Assembly: GCF_002934545.1 (NCBI RefSeq)
Contig: NZ_PTJA01000010.1
Span: forward strand, 62,001 to 126,000
Source: Lacrimispora xylanisolvens
GTDB taxonomy: Bacteria; Bacillota; Clostridia; Lachnospirales; Lachnospiraceae
Direction: 5' to 3'
DNA length: 64,000 nucleotides
This document shows positions 35,337 to 44,281 of this stretch, piece after piece. How positions within the stretch are numbered: the first letter of the stretch is position 1; each line of letters starts with the position of its first letter. Position numbers and translations under genes: made by a program. Below the pieces are notes generated by a model. It worked only from the letters and a program-made list of their open reading frames with translations, did not search any database and was not told where the DNA came from.

Positions 35337-36737
35337 TTACTGTACTTTCAGTTCTCCTCCAGTAAAAGAGATGCCCTGTTCTATATTAATGCTGGTTGTC
35401 TTCTGCTTTATATTGACGGAATCTGTTCCTGCTGCAATGAGAGAACCAGTTTCACTTGAAATAGTAAGGTCATCTTTTGCCTTTAATACAATATCATTCT
35501 GGCTGACGATATGGACTCCTTTGGCATCACTTAGTTCTATTTTGGTTCCCTGGTTATTGGTAATTACAATGGAATCTGGAGTAAAACGAATCTCCTTCTG
35601 GTATTTATTCTTAATAATTTTGTGGTCTGGATTTTTACGGTCAGAACTTTGTGTATCAAGATGAACCGAACTTATCACATATGCTTCTTCTTCCTTTTGT
35701 TCCGGTATATGGAGCCGGACAGCATCCCCCACCTCCGGCATACAGTACCAGCCGGTTCCGTCAGGGGTGGAATAAACGGTAGAGTATGGATACCACAGAT
35801 TAATTTTCTGATCCTGATTCTCATCCTTACTTATCTTCACCATCACCTTATCTTCTTTTACCTTTAGAACTTCCGCCGGGAAAGAACAGCCGGCACGGTC
35901 TTTCTCCCGGTATTCCGGAAAATCCATACCAGATCTGGATTTCAGGTGACATGTATGCAGCATTTCACCTCTTTCATACCTGCTTTCTATTTTCCAGACA
36001 AAGAGCTGCATTCCATCTATTGAAATCTGGTCACCAATCTGGTAATCCTCCCGGCTTTGTATCACATACTCCAGACAGGAGGATTCCCGCATTTGTGTTA
36101 ATCCCTGACTCCGCTTCATTTGATAATCCATCAGATTCTTTTTAACAGCGTATTTGGCAAACTTGGGGAGTTCATAACTTTCTCCTTTTGGTAAATCGTA
36201 AAAATACTTAACCCCGTTTATTCTGGTACTGGGGACAAGGAAGCTGTGAAACCCTGCCGCTATCCTCTTTAAAAATTCCCAGTCTGTCTCCCTGTGCTGC
36301 AGCACCAGTTTTCCGGCCTTATCCGTGAGGGGACGATTCTTTATAATTCCCGAATTCTCATAGTTTCCAGTAATTTGTCCAAAAATTGCTTCATATGTAG
36401 CTGTGCCATCCTGAAAGGTTCTGAAGTGTGATTTCAGATCCATAAAATAGGTACCCGTTGTAAGCTCTAATGTCATCTTTTTCTGATCATTTACCTGTTC
36501 CACGGAAAAGCCGGTAACTACTCCCCAGAAAAGTGTCTGTACGTCACCGTCTTCCCCCACTTCTTCGATCTTTTCCCACACATCGCCGGTCAGCTGCTTT
36601 AAATAGATATCTTCATCCTCATCTGCAATATACCCGCTTACCACAGCTGTTCCATGCTCATTAATCTGCCTGTTTACCATAAGCTCTCTGACCTCAATAA
36701 ACTGAATCGGTCCTGTTTTTAAATTATATTCTTTCAC
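35337..36737 (-). CDS. VgrG-like contractile-injection spike protein, second copy
   Basis: A protein of 466 residues with the gpD-type N-terminal half (ETDWEFLKRIAAGFHSFLV near 175), an OB-fold (about 300-365: VLKVKEDKVMVKI, PEVGDAVRLHI), and a C-terminal beta-helix-like end (GTKIELSDAKGVHIV, DLTISSETGSLIAAG). GTG 36737 is chosen because GGAGG sits at the right distance; an in-frame start at 36767 would overlap the previous gene further. The two spike proteins share the WEFLKRIA segment but are otherwise quite different. Confidence 0.78.
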   Translation of the reverse strand: MKEYNLKTGPIQFIEVRELMVNRQINEHGTAVVSGYIADEDEDIYLKQLTGDVWEKIEEVGEDGDVQTLFWGVVTGFSVEQVNDQKKMTLELTTGTYFMDLKSHFRTFQDGTATYEAIFGQITGNYENSGIIKNRPLTDKAGKLVLQHRETDWEFLKRIAAGFHSFLVPSTRINGVKYFYDLPKGESYELPKFAKYAVKKNLMDYQMKRSQGLTQMRESSCLEYVIQSREDYQIGDQISIDGMQLFVWKIESRYERGEMLHTCHLKSRSGMDFPEYREKDRAGCSFPAEVLKVKEDKVMVKISKDENQDQKINLWYPYSTVYSTPDGTGWYCMPEVGDAVRLHIPEQKEEEAYVISSVHLDTQSSDRKNPDHKIIKNKYQKEIRFTPDSIVITNNQGTKIELSDAKGVHIVSQNDIVLKAKDDLTISSETGSLIAAGTDSVNIKQKTTSINIEQGISFTGGELKVQ

Positions 36738-37311
36738 ATTCTTCCTCCTCTGTCTGTATTGTCTCAAGCATACGAAGGATCACCGGCCTCCATTTATCGT
36801 AATCCTTAAATATGCAGTAAAAGGTTCCAACCATCATTTTTCTGTCAGAAAGGATCAGAAACATCATGTTATAGACCCGTTCATCGGCAGCAAAGCTTTT
36901 GTAATCAAACCACACCATAGGAACATTACCGGAAATATTTCCCTGATCATAGAAAACGTTCTTTTCATCTGCGCGCTTTAAAATTTGTATCATTTGTTCC
37001 CTCTCATGATAAAGATCAAGAACGTATGTCTTCTTTTCCAGAATTGCCGTCTGGAAGGTCAGTCCTGAATGGGCAGAGGGATTGATTAATACCAGCTCCG
37101 GGCGGTTTTTTGAAAAAAAGATGGAAGCAGTTTTATCTTCATCTGCTTCAAAAAAACCATCTGGAATGTCCATTGCAATACCCAGACTGGGAAACCACTT
37201 CAACTTTTTTGATCGGTCAGCCCGTTCCTGTGTCTCCTGTTTTATCTTATTAAGCTCTCTTTGAAGCTGCAAAAATATCTTATCAATATCGTTATCATTT
37301 ATCTCTTCCAT
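36724..37311 (-). CDS. Probable Eag/DcrB-like accessory protein
   Basis: A protein of 195 residues: a helical lead (1-45) and then a domain reading WFPSLGIAMDIPDGF, ASIFFSKNRPELVLINPS, MMVGTFYCIFKDYDKWRPVI. This beta-rich pattern, ending with a helix after a short FKDYDKW turn, is similar to the protein at 37340 and recalls the DcrB/PsbP-like fold of Eag chaperones that escort Rhs effectors onto VgrG. The similarity is by eye. ATG 37311 follows AGGAGTG. It overlaps the VgrG2 start. Confidence 0.5.
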   Translation of the reverse strand: MEEINDNDIDKIFLQLQRELNKIKQETQERADRSKKLKWFPSLGIAMDIPDGFFEADEDKTASIFFSKNRPELVLINPSAHSGLTFQTAILEKKTYVLDLYHEREQMIQILKRADEKNVFYDQGNISGNVPMVWFDYKSFAADERVYNMMFLILSDRKMMVGTFYCIFKDYDKWRPVILRMLETIQTEEEECERI

Positions 37312-37339
37312 TATCTCACTCCTGACCTTTTGCGAACTA

Positions 37340-37858
37340 CTATGCAGTTTCCTCCAGCGTATCAAAAAAATACTTTAACAGTGCCTCCCATTTCAAACGA
37401 TCCTGTTCCGGAAAAGTTGCCGTGACAAGTAACATCCGATTATGAACCGATAAGACCGCTTTTACGTGCTGACTGCTCTCTCCCGCCTCTTCCAGTTCCA
37501 TGGTAAACCAGCCACACTGGAATTTCCCCTTATCGTATCGATGAACCGGAGATAATTCATTTCTTGGATAAATACTGCTGATATATTCTCTAACTGCTTC
37601 TGCAGCGATACCCGTTTCATCCGGTCCCAGCTTCTTATCTATCATTTGAAACGTCATTTGACATTCCCCTGTATCATCTGCGAAAATCATTTCCGGACGA
37701 TCCTCATATGGATAATATGCTTCCTTCCCGTTATCTGACATCTCTTTTAGCAAGACCGGAATTCTGGCTGTTAATAATCCATCTACAAGTTTAATTTCTT
37801 GCGTCAAAACCGGTTTCTGGAGGCAGCCTTCCGTATTTTCATCATATAATAAATTCAT
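37340..37858 (-). CDS. Probable Eag/DcrB-like accessory protein
   Basis: A protein of 172 residues with the pattern ARIPVLLKEM, YPYEDRPEMIFADDTG, CQMTFQMIDKKL and a final VHNRMLLVTATFPEQDRLKW with a closing helix. It reads as a paralogue of the following gene and resembles the DcrB/Eag fold. AGGAGTG precedes the ATG. In T6SS loci an Eag protein is specific for one Rhs or PAAR effector; here two lie in tandem between two VgrG genes. Assignment is tentative. Confidence 0.5.
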   Translation of the reverse strand: MNLLYDENTEGCLQKPVLTQEIKLVDGLLTARIPVLLKEMSDNGKEAYYPYEDRPEMIFADDTGECQMTFQMIDKKLGPDETGIAAEAVREYISSIYPRNELSPVHRYDKGKFQCGWFTMELEEAGESSQHVKAVLSVHNRMLLVTATFPEQDRLKWEALLKYFFDTLEETA

Positions 37859-37873
37859 CTGTTACACTCCTGT

Positions 37874-38083
37874 TTACCCTCTACTTTGAAAACTGATGCC
37901 GAAATCTTTTATGATCTGATTTCTTTTATTCAAACGATCCTGTGCTTTCGCCTGCTCAGACTGGAATACCTTCTGTTCTAAGACAGCTGCTGCGTCAAGC
38001 TGGCTGCTGATTGCATTCAGCCGGTTGACTTTTTCAATTAAAGGACTTTTTCCAACTCCGCCGACTTTAATGGTCTTACTCAT
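37874..38083 (-). CDS. Small helical protein between VgrG1 and the accessory genes
   Basis: A protein of 69 residues, almost all alpha-helical after residue 12, with a heptad-like Leu/Ala/Gln pattern (INAISSQLDAAAVLEQKVFQ). No cysteines, no signal peptide. GGGGGTGA precedes the ATG. No family recognised; it could be a small adaptor or chaperone subunit of the spike complex. Conserved position inside the operon argues that it is a real gene. Confidence 0.55.
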   Translation of the reverse strand: MSKTIKVGGVGKSPLIEKVNRLNAISSQLDAAAVLEQKVFQSEQAKAQDRLNKRNQIIKDFGISFQSRG

Positions 38084-38124
38084 TTCTTCACCCCCGAAAT
38101 ATTATTTTTAAAGCACTTTTATAT

Positions 38125-39711
38125 CTATTGCCCTGTAATAAAGTTTACCTTTGTCCCTGTTATCTGCCGTTCCAGTATTGTGGTGCCTGCCGCACATGGA
38201 GTTGATGCCAGAACTGCATTCTCTGCCCCGTTTAAATCATATTTTCCCACGTCCGCAGACTCGGTTACAGGAAATCCCGCATCACCGCTTCCCTCCATTT
38301 TCACCTTTCCAAATTTTCCAATGGAATCAAACCCGTTGCATAAATTAATAACCGCAGGAGAAGCCAGATCTCTTCTGACAAGGGAGATTTCCTGAGGGGC
38401 AAGAAAAGAGATTCGGCTGGCTTTTAGCCACACTCCTTTTTTCGCAAGTACGGTAAGCTCTTTACTGCTTTCAATATTTGCTCCCAGGCTGTCACTTATT
38501 TCCACCTTTAACGGAACCCTCTGTTTTAAATCTACAAATCCCATGCAATCCGGAAGCAGATACATCCGTTTATTCTTTGCTGTGGTAAAATATCGCTTTG
38601 ACGGATCAGTCATCTCTCCATTACCGGTTCCATTTTTCCTGATACTGCCGCTTGCCCTGGCACTGCCATCTCCATCGTCAAATGTAATCCAGATACGCTC
38701 TCCGATTTCAGGCATACAGTACATCACATTTCCGGTATCCGGCAGCCATGGATACCAGAACACTTCCTGGCCATTCTGAGCCCCATCAATATCCAGACTT
38801 ACACGTACACACTCTCCCTTTGTTTCCAGTACCGTACCCACAAGTGAGACGCCAGTCATCTGGGCATTGTCATATCTGGCTGTGCCAAATACCTGGGGAG
38901 AACCAACCGTATAGGTATAAACCAGCAGCCCTTGTTTGAGTTTACACCGTTTGGCGAGAATTACCTTGTTGGAATTATCCCGCATTGTTATACTGTCTCC
39001 AACCTTCCAGTTCTCATAATTGCTGATTTCATGACAGATAAACTGGCTCTTTAAAAAATGATACTGCTCTTTATCATAGGTGTAATAAGACCGATCAAAC
39101 CATATTTTTTCTTTACTGGCTTCCTGCCCCTCTCTGGATTCGCCACGGGGCAGACCAAAATATAGCTCAGGTTTAACCGAAACTCCCCCTGGAAGCAGAG
39201 AGGTTCCTAGTTGTCCTGCAATTCTTTTTAAAAATTCCCAGTCCGTTTCCTTGTATTGATAAACCGGAGTTCCAATTTTTCTGTCCTCAATGTGAAATAT
39301 CACTTCAGTATTTGCTGTATCTGCCAGGACGCGCCTTACTAACGCTTTGTAAGTCATGTCAATATTTTGAAAGGATCTGCAGTTTTCTTCTCTGTCAAGC
39401 AGTTCGGTAGGGGACACTGCCTCTATTTCAGCAGTATAGCCGTTTCCCTCCCTGCATATTGAGACCTCCATAATAAAACCACAGAAAACAGGAGGGCTCA
39501 TTTCATTCCCATTTTTATCAGCCATCGTAACGGATATACTACTTCCCTCCAGTTTTTGTAAGATAGGCGATACTCCAATATCTTCCGAAACATATCCTTT
39601 TAGCTTGGCAAGTGTATGGCAGTTTTTCTTTATGTCCATTTCAAATTCAGTAACTTCATTGATATTTAAAAGACTGTGGATTATTAGATTTCCGGATGTG
39701 ACTGCATTCAT
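38125..39711 (-). CDS. VgrG-like contractile-injection spike protein, first gene of the cassette
   Basis: A protein of 528 residues: gpD/gp27-like region (about 1-260, with KETDWEFLKRIAGQLGTSLL near 150), then a gp5-type OB-fold (GTVLETKGECVRVSLDI, YCMPEIGERIWITFDDGDGS, about 290-365), then a beta-rich end (FVDLKQRVPLKVEISDSL, ELTVLAKKGVWLKAS). It leads the operon of nine minus-strand genes ending with the immunity gene. No sheath, tube, baseplate or ClpV gene is present here, so the injection machine must be elsewhere in the genome or be absent. Confidence 0.78.
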   Translation of the reverse strand: MNAVTSGNLIIHSLLNINEVTEFEMDIKKNCHTLAKLKGYVSEDIGVSPILQKLEGSSISVTMADKNGNEMSPPVFCGFIMEVSICREGNGYTAEIEAVSPTELLDREENCRSFQNIDMTYKALVRRVLADTANTEVIFHIEDRKIGTPVYQYKETDWEFLKRIAGQLGTSLLPGGVSVKPELYFGLPRGESREGQEASKEKIWFDRSYYTYDKEQYHFLKSQFICHEISNYENWKVGDSITMRDNSNKVILAKRCKLKQGLLVYTYTVGSPQVFGTARYDNAQMTGVSLVGTVLETKGECVRVSLDIDGAQNGQEVFWYPWLPDTGNVMYCMPEIGERIWITFDDGDGSARASGSIRKNGTGNGEMTDPSKRYFTTAKNKRMYLLPDCMGFVDLKQRVPLKVEISDSLGANIESSKELTVLAKKGVWLKASRISFLAPQEISLVRRDLASPAVINLCNGFDSIGKFGKVKMEGSGDAGFPVTESADVGKYDLNGAENAVLASTPCAAGTTILERQITGTKVNFITGQ

Positions 39712-40180
39712 GAAAAAGCTCCTTCCTCCTCTGTTATTTCCCCTGTTAGTTACTATTTAATTGCATTTGATAAATAATTACATTATACTCCAATAAATTA
39801 CAAAAACTACTATCATGTAATAATTAGCAGCTTATATGTAACTTTTGGTATTTTTTTTAGTTATATTCGGTCAATAGCATTGCGAGACGTCACTTTCGGC
39901 TTACAAATTTTGTAATCCGAAATTCTGGTTCTTTGAAATTTGTTTGCATAAAAAAAATACCCTGCCATTGTTTTATGTCAAGGTATTTTTTTATATAATT
40001 AGAACATATCACAATTTATTGGGGTAGACATACACCAAAAACATGTCCTTTTTTATTTTCACTCTTGTAATTTCAAATAGAATTGAGTAAAATGAAACTA
40101 CCAGAGTTACCCCTATACGTAACGTTTCATACATAAGCCCACACCGGCATGTCCGGTGCTAAAGAGAAGGAGGTACGGAT
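39712..40180. other. Intergenic region, 469 bp, with one hairpin
   Basis: AT-rich DNA upstream of the VgrG cassette and of the HPr-like gene. It holds the hairpin AAAAAAATACC (39952-39962) with GGTATTTTTTT (39982-39992), which can end transcripts on either strand, and a 15-base palindrome TTACAAATTTTGTAA (39901-39915), a possible operator for the cassette. CACCGG-CATGT-CCGGTG lies ahead of the HPr-like ribosome site. No gene seen. Confidence 0.5.
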
Positions 40181-40426
40181 ATGCGGACGATGAATGTCGA
40201 TATCCAGCTGCGTACCATTCCCATTCCGCTTGCACTTCTGATCAATACTGCCAATGCATTTATGTGCGATATCTATATTGATTACGGGTTGACCAGAGTT
40301 AATGTGAAAGACTACGATGAAATGAAGATGGGACTGGTTACACAGAATCGGAATTTATTATTTAACTTCGACGGCGAAGATGAACTAGCTGCTGAAGGGC
40401 GGATTGGAATGCTGTTTAGACCGTAG
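40181..40426 (+). CDS. HPr-like protein without the catalytic histidine
   Basis: A protein of 81 residues with the HPr fold pattern throughout (LALLINTANAFMCDIYIDYG, RVNVKDYDEMKMGLV, DGEDELAA). The HPr active site (H-x-R-P-A around residue 15) reads IPIPLAL here, so there is no His for PTS phosphotransfer. At the Ser46 position of the KS motif there is Asp (VKDYD), which mimics phosphoserine. AAGGAGG precedes the ATG. It could be a regulatory relative of Crh/HPr; it is a single-gene unit with a terminator. Confidence 0.7.
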   Translation: MRTMNVDIQLRTIPIPLALLINTANAFMCDIYIDYGLTRVNVKDYDEMKMGLVTQNRNLLFNFDGEDELAAEGRIGMLFRP

Positions 40427-40458
40427 CCGTCGGAAAGGAACAATATGACCTATAATAC

Positions 40459-40505
40459 AAAAGAGAGTTGACCGCGGCGATTGGCCGGCGGACAGCTCTC
40501 TTTTT
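40459..40505. terminator. Bidirectional terminator between the HPr-like gene and uppP
   Basis: AAAAGAGAG (40459-40467) with CTCTCTTTT (40496-40504); the loop holds a further GC-rich dyad. T tracts follow in both directions. Confidence 0.75.
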
Positions 40506-40515
40506 CATGGTTCCC

Positions 40516-41349
40516 TTAACCAAGGAGTGCGGTTACACCAAAATACAACAGTACAATTGCCCCAAGGACAATTCTGTAATATCCAAAAAATTTAAAATCA
40601 TGCTGTCTGATATATCCCATAAGAAACTTAATCGCATAGACAGAAACAGCAAATGCTACTACCATACCCAAAATCAGATAAAAAACCTGAGCTCCTGAAA
40701 AATTAAAACCGAATTTCACAATCTTTAAAAGGCTTGCACCAAACATAACCGGAATCCCAAGGAAGAATGAAAATTCTGCTGATGCCGCTCTGGAGCAGCC
40801 TAAAATCATGGCACCCAGTATGGTGGATCCGGAACGGGATGTACCGGGAATTAAGGAAAGCAGCTGGAACAAACCAATATAAAGAGCTGTCTGGTAAGAT
40901 ATCTCTCCCACCTTCTGCACTTCAAAGTTGCGGTACTTGTTCCGGTTCTCAATCACAAGAAAGAGAACACCGTATATAATTAAAGTCGCTGCTACTACAT
41001 AGCCGTTCATTAAATATTTATCCAGGATGTCATCCACTAATATTCCAATCACAGCTGCAGGCAGACATGCCAGTATAATCTTGCTCCATAAAATAAATGT
41101 TGCCTTTTTCTGAGCCGCCTTTTTTCTTGGGGAAAATGGATTTAACCTGTCAAAATACAACACTACTACTGCAAGAATCGCCCCCAGCTGGATTACAACC
41201 AGAAACATGTTTTTATAACTGTCCGGCTGGTTTAAATGAATGATCTCATCTACTAAAATCATATGACCGGTGCTGCTGATTGGCAGCCATTCTGTAAATC
41301 CTTCCACGATTCCCAGAACGATAACTTTTAATATCTCAATTATATTCAT
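40516..41349 (-). CDS. uppP: Undecaprenyl-diphosphatase
   Basis: A membrane protein of 277 residues (BacA/UppP family) that recycles the lipid carrier of peptidoglycan synthesis by hydrolysing undecaprenyl diphosphate; excess gives bacitracin resistance. Signatures GIVEGFTEWLPISSTGHMIL near residue 13 and LIPGTSRSGSTILGAM near 165 are intact, with about eight membrane helices. It is followed 15 bp upstream by ung on the same strand. Confidence 0.92.
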   Translation of the reverse strand: MNIIEILKVIVLGIVEGFTEWLPISSTGHMILVDEIIHLNQPDSYKNMFLVVIQLGAILAVVVLYFDRLNPFSPRKKAAQKKATFILWSKIILACLPAAVIGILVDDILDKYLMNGYVVAATLIIYGVLFLVIENRNKYRNFEVQKVGEISYQTALYIGLFQLLSLIPGTSRSGSTILGAMILGCSRAASAEFSFFLGIPVMFGASLLKIVKFGFNFSGAQVFYLILGMVVAFAVSVYAIKFLMGYIRQHDFKFFGYYRIVLGAIVLLYFGVTALLG

Positions 41350-41364
41350 CTTAATTCCTCTGTT

Positions 41365-42039
41365 TTAAATATTTTCTATCTGCCAGTCAATTGGAGTCAT
41401 TCCATTTGCCTCCAGATAAGCATTGGTTTTGCTGAAATGTCTGCATCCAAAGAATCCTCTGTAAGCGGAAAGAGGACTGGGGTGTGGCGCTTCCAGTATT
41501 AAGTGTTTGGGATTTGTAAGCATTGCTTTCTTATTCTGTGCGGGACGCCCCCATAAAAGAAAGACCATAGGGCGATCCTGCTCATTTAAAATTTTAATGG
41601 CCGCATCCGTAAAAGTCTCCCAGCCAATTCCCTGATGGGAGTTAGCTGCGTGTGCCCGAACAGTCAATACGGTATTCAGTAACATAATTCCCTGATCTGC
41701 CCATTTTTTTAAGTATCCGTTGTTAGGAACCTTACAGCCAAGGTCTTCTTTCAGTTCCTGATAGATATTCACCAGAGACGGCGGAATATCCACATCGGGC
41801 TTCACTGAAAAGCACAGGCCGTGAGCCTGACCCACGTTGTGATATGGATCCTGCCCCAGTATCACCACCTTAACTTTGGAAAGGGGGGTAAACTGAAACG
41901 CATTGAATATGTCATTGGGGTCTGGAAAGACCTGAGTTGTTTCGTACTCTTTCCTCACCTTCTGATAAAGTTCCCTGTAATATGGCTTTTTAAATTCCCC
42001 GTTTAAAGGTTCCAGCCAGTCGTTATCAATTGCTCCCAT
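41365..42039 (-). CDS. ung: Uracil-DNA glycosylase, family 1
   Basis: A protein of 224 residues removing uracil from DNA. Catalytic GQDPYHNVGQAHGLCFSV (Asp) near residue 62 and the minor-groove loop HPSPLSAYRGFFG near 186 are complete, as is the LLNTVLTVRAHAANSH uracil pocket. The ATG at 42039 is preceded by a purine-rich AAAGGAGAAA. It sits between uppP and hisF in one direction with short gaps. Confidence 0.93.
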   Translation of the reverse strand: MGAIDNDWLEPLNGEFKKPYYRELYQKVRKEYETTQVFPDPNDIFNAFQFTPLSKVKVVILGQDPYHNVGQAHGLCFSVKPDVDIPPSLVNIYQELKEDLGCKVPNNGYLKKWADQGIMLLNTVLTVRAHAANSHQGIGWETFTDAAIKILNEQDRPMVFLLWGRPAQNKKAMLTNPKHLILEAPHPSPLSAYRGFFGCRHFSKTNAYLEANGMTPIDWQIENI

Positions 42040-42057
42040 ATTTTCTCCTTTGCATCT

Positions 42058-42819
42058 TTAAATCCGAACCGGTACTCCTTTCTCTGATAAGTACCGTTTT
42101 AACTCCATAATTTCCAGTTCTTTGTAATGAAACAGGGAGGCCGCCAGAGCCGCATCTGCCTTGCCCTCTGTAAGAGCGCTGTGAAAATGTTCCATGGTTC
42201 CAGCTCCGCCTGACGCAATAACCGGAACGGATACAGACTCTGCAATAATCCGATTCAGCTCATCATCATAACCAACTTTTGTTCCGTCACAGTCCATGCT
42301 GGTGAGCAGAATCTCTCCGGCTCCCAGACGGTCTGCTTTCATAGCCCACTCTACCGCATCCAGTCCTGTATCGATTCTTCCGCCGTTCTTAAAGACATTC
42401 CAGCCGCTTCCATCTGCCCGCCTTCTTGCATCAATGGCAACCACCACGCACTGGCGTCCAAACTTATCAGCAGCATCCGAGATCAGTCTGGGGGTATTGA
42501 TCGCAGAGGAATTGATGGATATCTTATCCGCGCCTTCCCGTAAAAGCATCTTAAAATCTTCCACTGTCCGGATTCCTCCGCCTACCGTAAACGGAATAAA
42601 GACCTTTTCTGCAACCCGGCGTACCATATCAACCACTGTATTCCGGTTATCGGAGGAAGCCGTAATATCAAGAAATACCAGCTCATCTGCTCCTGCTTTA
42701 TCATAAGCTGCTGCAATTTCCACCGGATCTCCGGCATCCTGTAAATTAACGAAATTAACACCCTTTACCACTCTTGCGTTGTGTACATCCAGACATGGAA
42801 TGATTCGTTTTGTAAGCAT
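42058..42819 (-). CDS. hisF: Imidazole glycerol phosphate synthase, cyclase subunit
   Basis: A TIM-barrel protein of 253 residues that uses ammonia from HisH to convert PRFAR to imidazole glycerol phosphate and AICAR in histidine synthesis. The catalytic Asp residues are visible in [14 protein letters not shown] (about 11) and VVAIDARR (about 130); the phosphate loops [10 protein letters not shown] and [11 protein letters not shown] are intact. hisH is 12 bp upstream. No other his gene is in the window. Confidence 0.94.
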   Translation of the reverse strand: MLTKRIIPCLDVHNARVVKGVNFVNLQDAGDPVEIAAAYDKAGADELVFLDITASSDNRNTVVDMVRRVAEKVFIPFTVGGGIRTVEDFKMLLREGADKISINSSAINTPRLISDAADKFGRQCVVVAIDARRRADGSGWNVFKNGGRIDTGLDAVEWAMKADRLGAGEILLTSMDCDGTKVGYDDELNRIIAESVSVPVIASGGAGTMEHFHSALTEGKADAALAASLFHYKELEIMELKRYLSEKGVPVRI

Positions 42820-42831
42820 CCGGTTCCTCCT

Positions 42832-43440
42832 TTATGTCAGTTCAATGAAGTTTTTCAGTATCTTAAGACCGGTATCTCCGCTCTTTTCCGGGTGGAACTG
42901 GCAGGCAAATACATTATCCCGTTCCACCGATGCCCCAAAAGCCACACCGTACTCACAGGATGCGGCAACATCCGATTCCCTGTCTGCCTCTAAATAATAT
43001 GAATGGACAAAATAAACATATGCACCGGAATCCAGACCTTTAAAAAGTCTTGCGCCCGGTCTGATTGTCAGGCTGTTCCAGCCCATATGGGGAACCTTAA
43101 GCCCGGACTGGTCCGGGAATCTTACGATTTTACCCGGAAGAACAGAAAGTCCTTTGACTCCTTCACATTCCTCACTGCTGTCAAATAACAGCTGCTGCCC
43201 CAGGCAGATTCCCAGAAAAGGAGTACCTTTTTCTGTTACCTTCCGGATTACATCTGGCAGGTCATACTGGCAAAGTTTATCCATGGCGTCGCCAAATGCT
43301 CCCACACCTGGCAAAATCACCTTGTCTGCTGCAAGTATGGTTTCCTTATCCCGGGTTACCACCGGTATCTCCCCTAACGAAGTAAGGGCTTTTTCCACAC
43401 TTTTTAAGTTTCCGGCATCATAGTCAATAATTGCAATCAT
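42832..43440 (-). CDS. hisH: Imidazole glycerol phosphate synthase, glutaminase subunit
   Basis: A class I glutamine amidotransferase of 202 residues. It opens IAIIDYDAGNLKSVEKAL, has the nucleophile loop GICLGQQLLF (Cys near 80), and ends with FHPEKSGDTG carrying the His-Glu of the triad. The start at 43440 is chosen because AGAGGTGG precedes it and family members begin there; an open frame continues upstream to 43500 without a ribosome site. It forms a channel complex with HisF. Confidence 0.94.
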   Translation of the reverse strand: MIAIIDYDAGNLKSVEKALTSLGEIPVVTRDKETILAADKVILPGVGAFGDAMDKLCQYDLPDVIRKVTEKGTPFLGICLGQQLLFDSSEECEGVKGLSVLPGKIVRFPDQSGLKVPHMGWNSLTIRPGARLFKGLDSGAYVYFVHSYYLEADRESDVAASCEYGVAFGASVERDNVFACQFHPEKSGDTGLKILKNFIELT

Positions 43441-43512
43441 GGCAGCCACCTCTTTTTCGCCTTTTTCCAATATTCTAACACAGTCCCTGATCCTGCACAA
43501 CGCAAAACGTTA

Positions 43513-44130
43513 CTAAATGCTTTCTAAGAATTCCACGGAATTTACAGGAATTGATTCTGCCTTTCCCCGCAGCCCTTCGGATAGCTGTGCAAAACTTCCA
43601 TGAATGCGGTACAGAAATGCCTTGTTATTTACAGAAGCCGTTTTCTCAAAAGGCCACCGGATTACAGTCGGCGTCTGAAATCCCACACCAAGTTCTAAAA
43701 TCACAAGCTTTTTATTCAGTGTTCCTGCCAGCCATCTGGTATAGGCATTCCACTGGGGAAGATACCCCTCTTCAATATAAGTTTCCGCCTGAATGGTATT
43801 TCCTGTCAGCGGTTCTCCACAATGAGGGCAGATATCATCCGGAATCTCTCCTGGTTCCCAGATGTCTTTTGTACAGGCTTTGGAACACTGTCTCCAGGTA
43901 ACATTGCCACAGGGTGCCACCATACGTTTTGAATCCAGACCGGATTTCATCAGCTCCCCGTTGGTCAGTGTAGTGACTATAAAATAATCCTTATCTTTTA
44001 TTAGTCCGCCCAGTCTTTCATAGAGGCTGTCTTCCCCTCCAGCCAAAATGCCGTTCCATTCCTCTCCGATTCCGATTAAAAGCTTTTCACATCCCTTTAT
44101 CTCATTTAATATCTGCTCTTTCAAAGCCAT
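43513..44130 (-). CDS. Divergent Sir2-like protein lacking canonical catalytic motifs
   Basis: A protein of 205 residues with the sirtuin order of elements but altered motifs. The zinc site is present as CGNVTWRQCSKAC followed by CPHCG. The NAD-binding GAGxS start reads IGIGEEWNGILAG, and the catalytic His of the HG motif is replaced: MVAPCGNV, with Cys where His is expected. ELGVGFQTPTVIRWPFE matches the C-terminal NAD region. It may be a non-deacetylase relative, or use another chemistry. It is just upstream of hisH on the same strand, 72 bp away. Confidence 0.65.
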   Translation of the reverse strand: MALKEQILNEIKGCEKLLIGIGEEWNGILAGGEDSLYERLGGLIKDKDYFIVTTLTNGELMKSGLDSKRMVAPCGNVTWRQCSKACTKDIWEPGEIPDDICPHCGEPLTGNTIQAETYIEEGYLPQWNAYTRWLAGTLNKKLVILELGVGFQTPTVIRWPFEKTASVNNKAFLYRIHGSFAQLSEGLRGKAESIPVNSVEFLESI

Positions 44131-44281
44131 ACGTTATCCACCTTCTTTTCTACAGTACTGATCCATTATACATCACTTAAGTTTTTAAGAAAAGATGGAA
44201 ATTCTCACCTTGCGGCAGTCCTCTCTTCTATGCTATACTAATCTGTGCTATTTGAATAATGAAAAAGGAAGTCAGCATAAC

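Noticed and set aside
28316-39711. Prophage remnant
   Set aside because: Spike-like genes are present but no capsid, terminase, integrase, lysis or tail-tube gene, and the unit ends in an Rhs toxin; an injection payload cassette fits better.
42296-42706. Plus-strand open frame of 136 codons opposite hisF
   Set aside because: Antisense shadow of a conserved gene; no family features.
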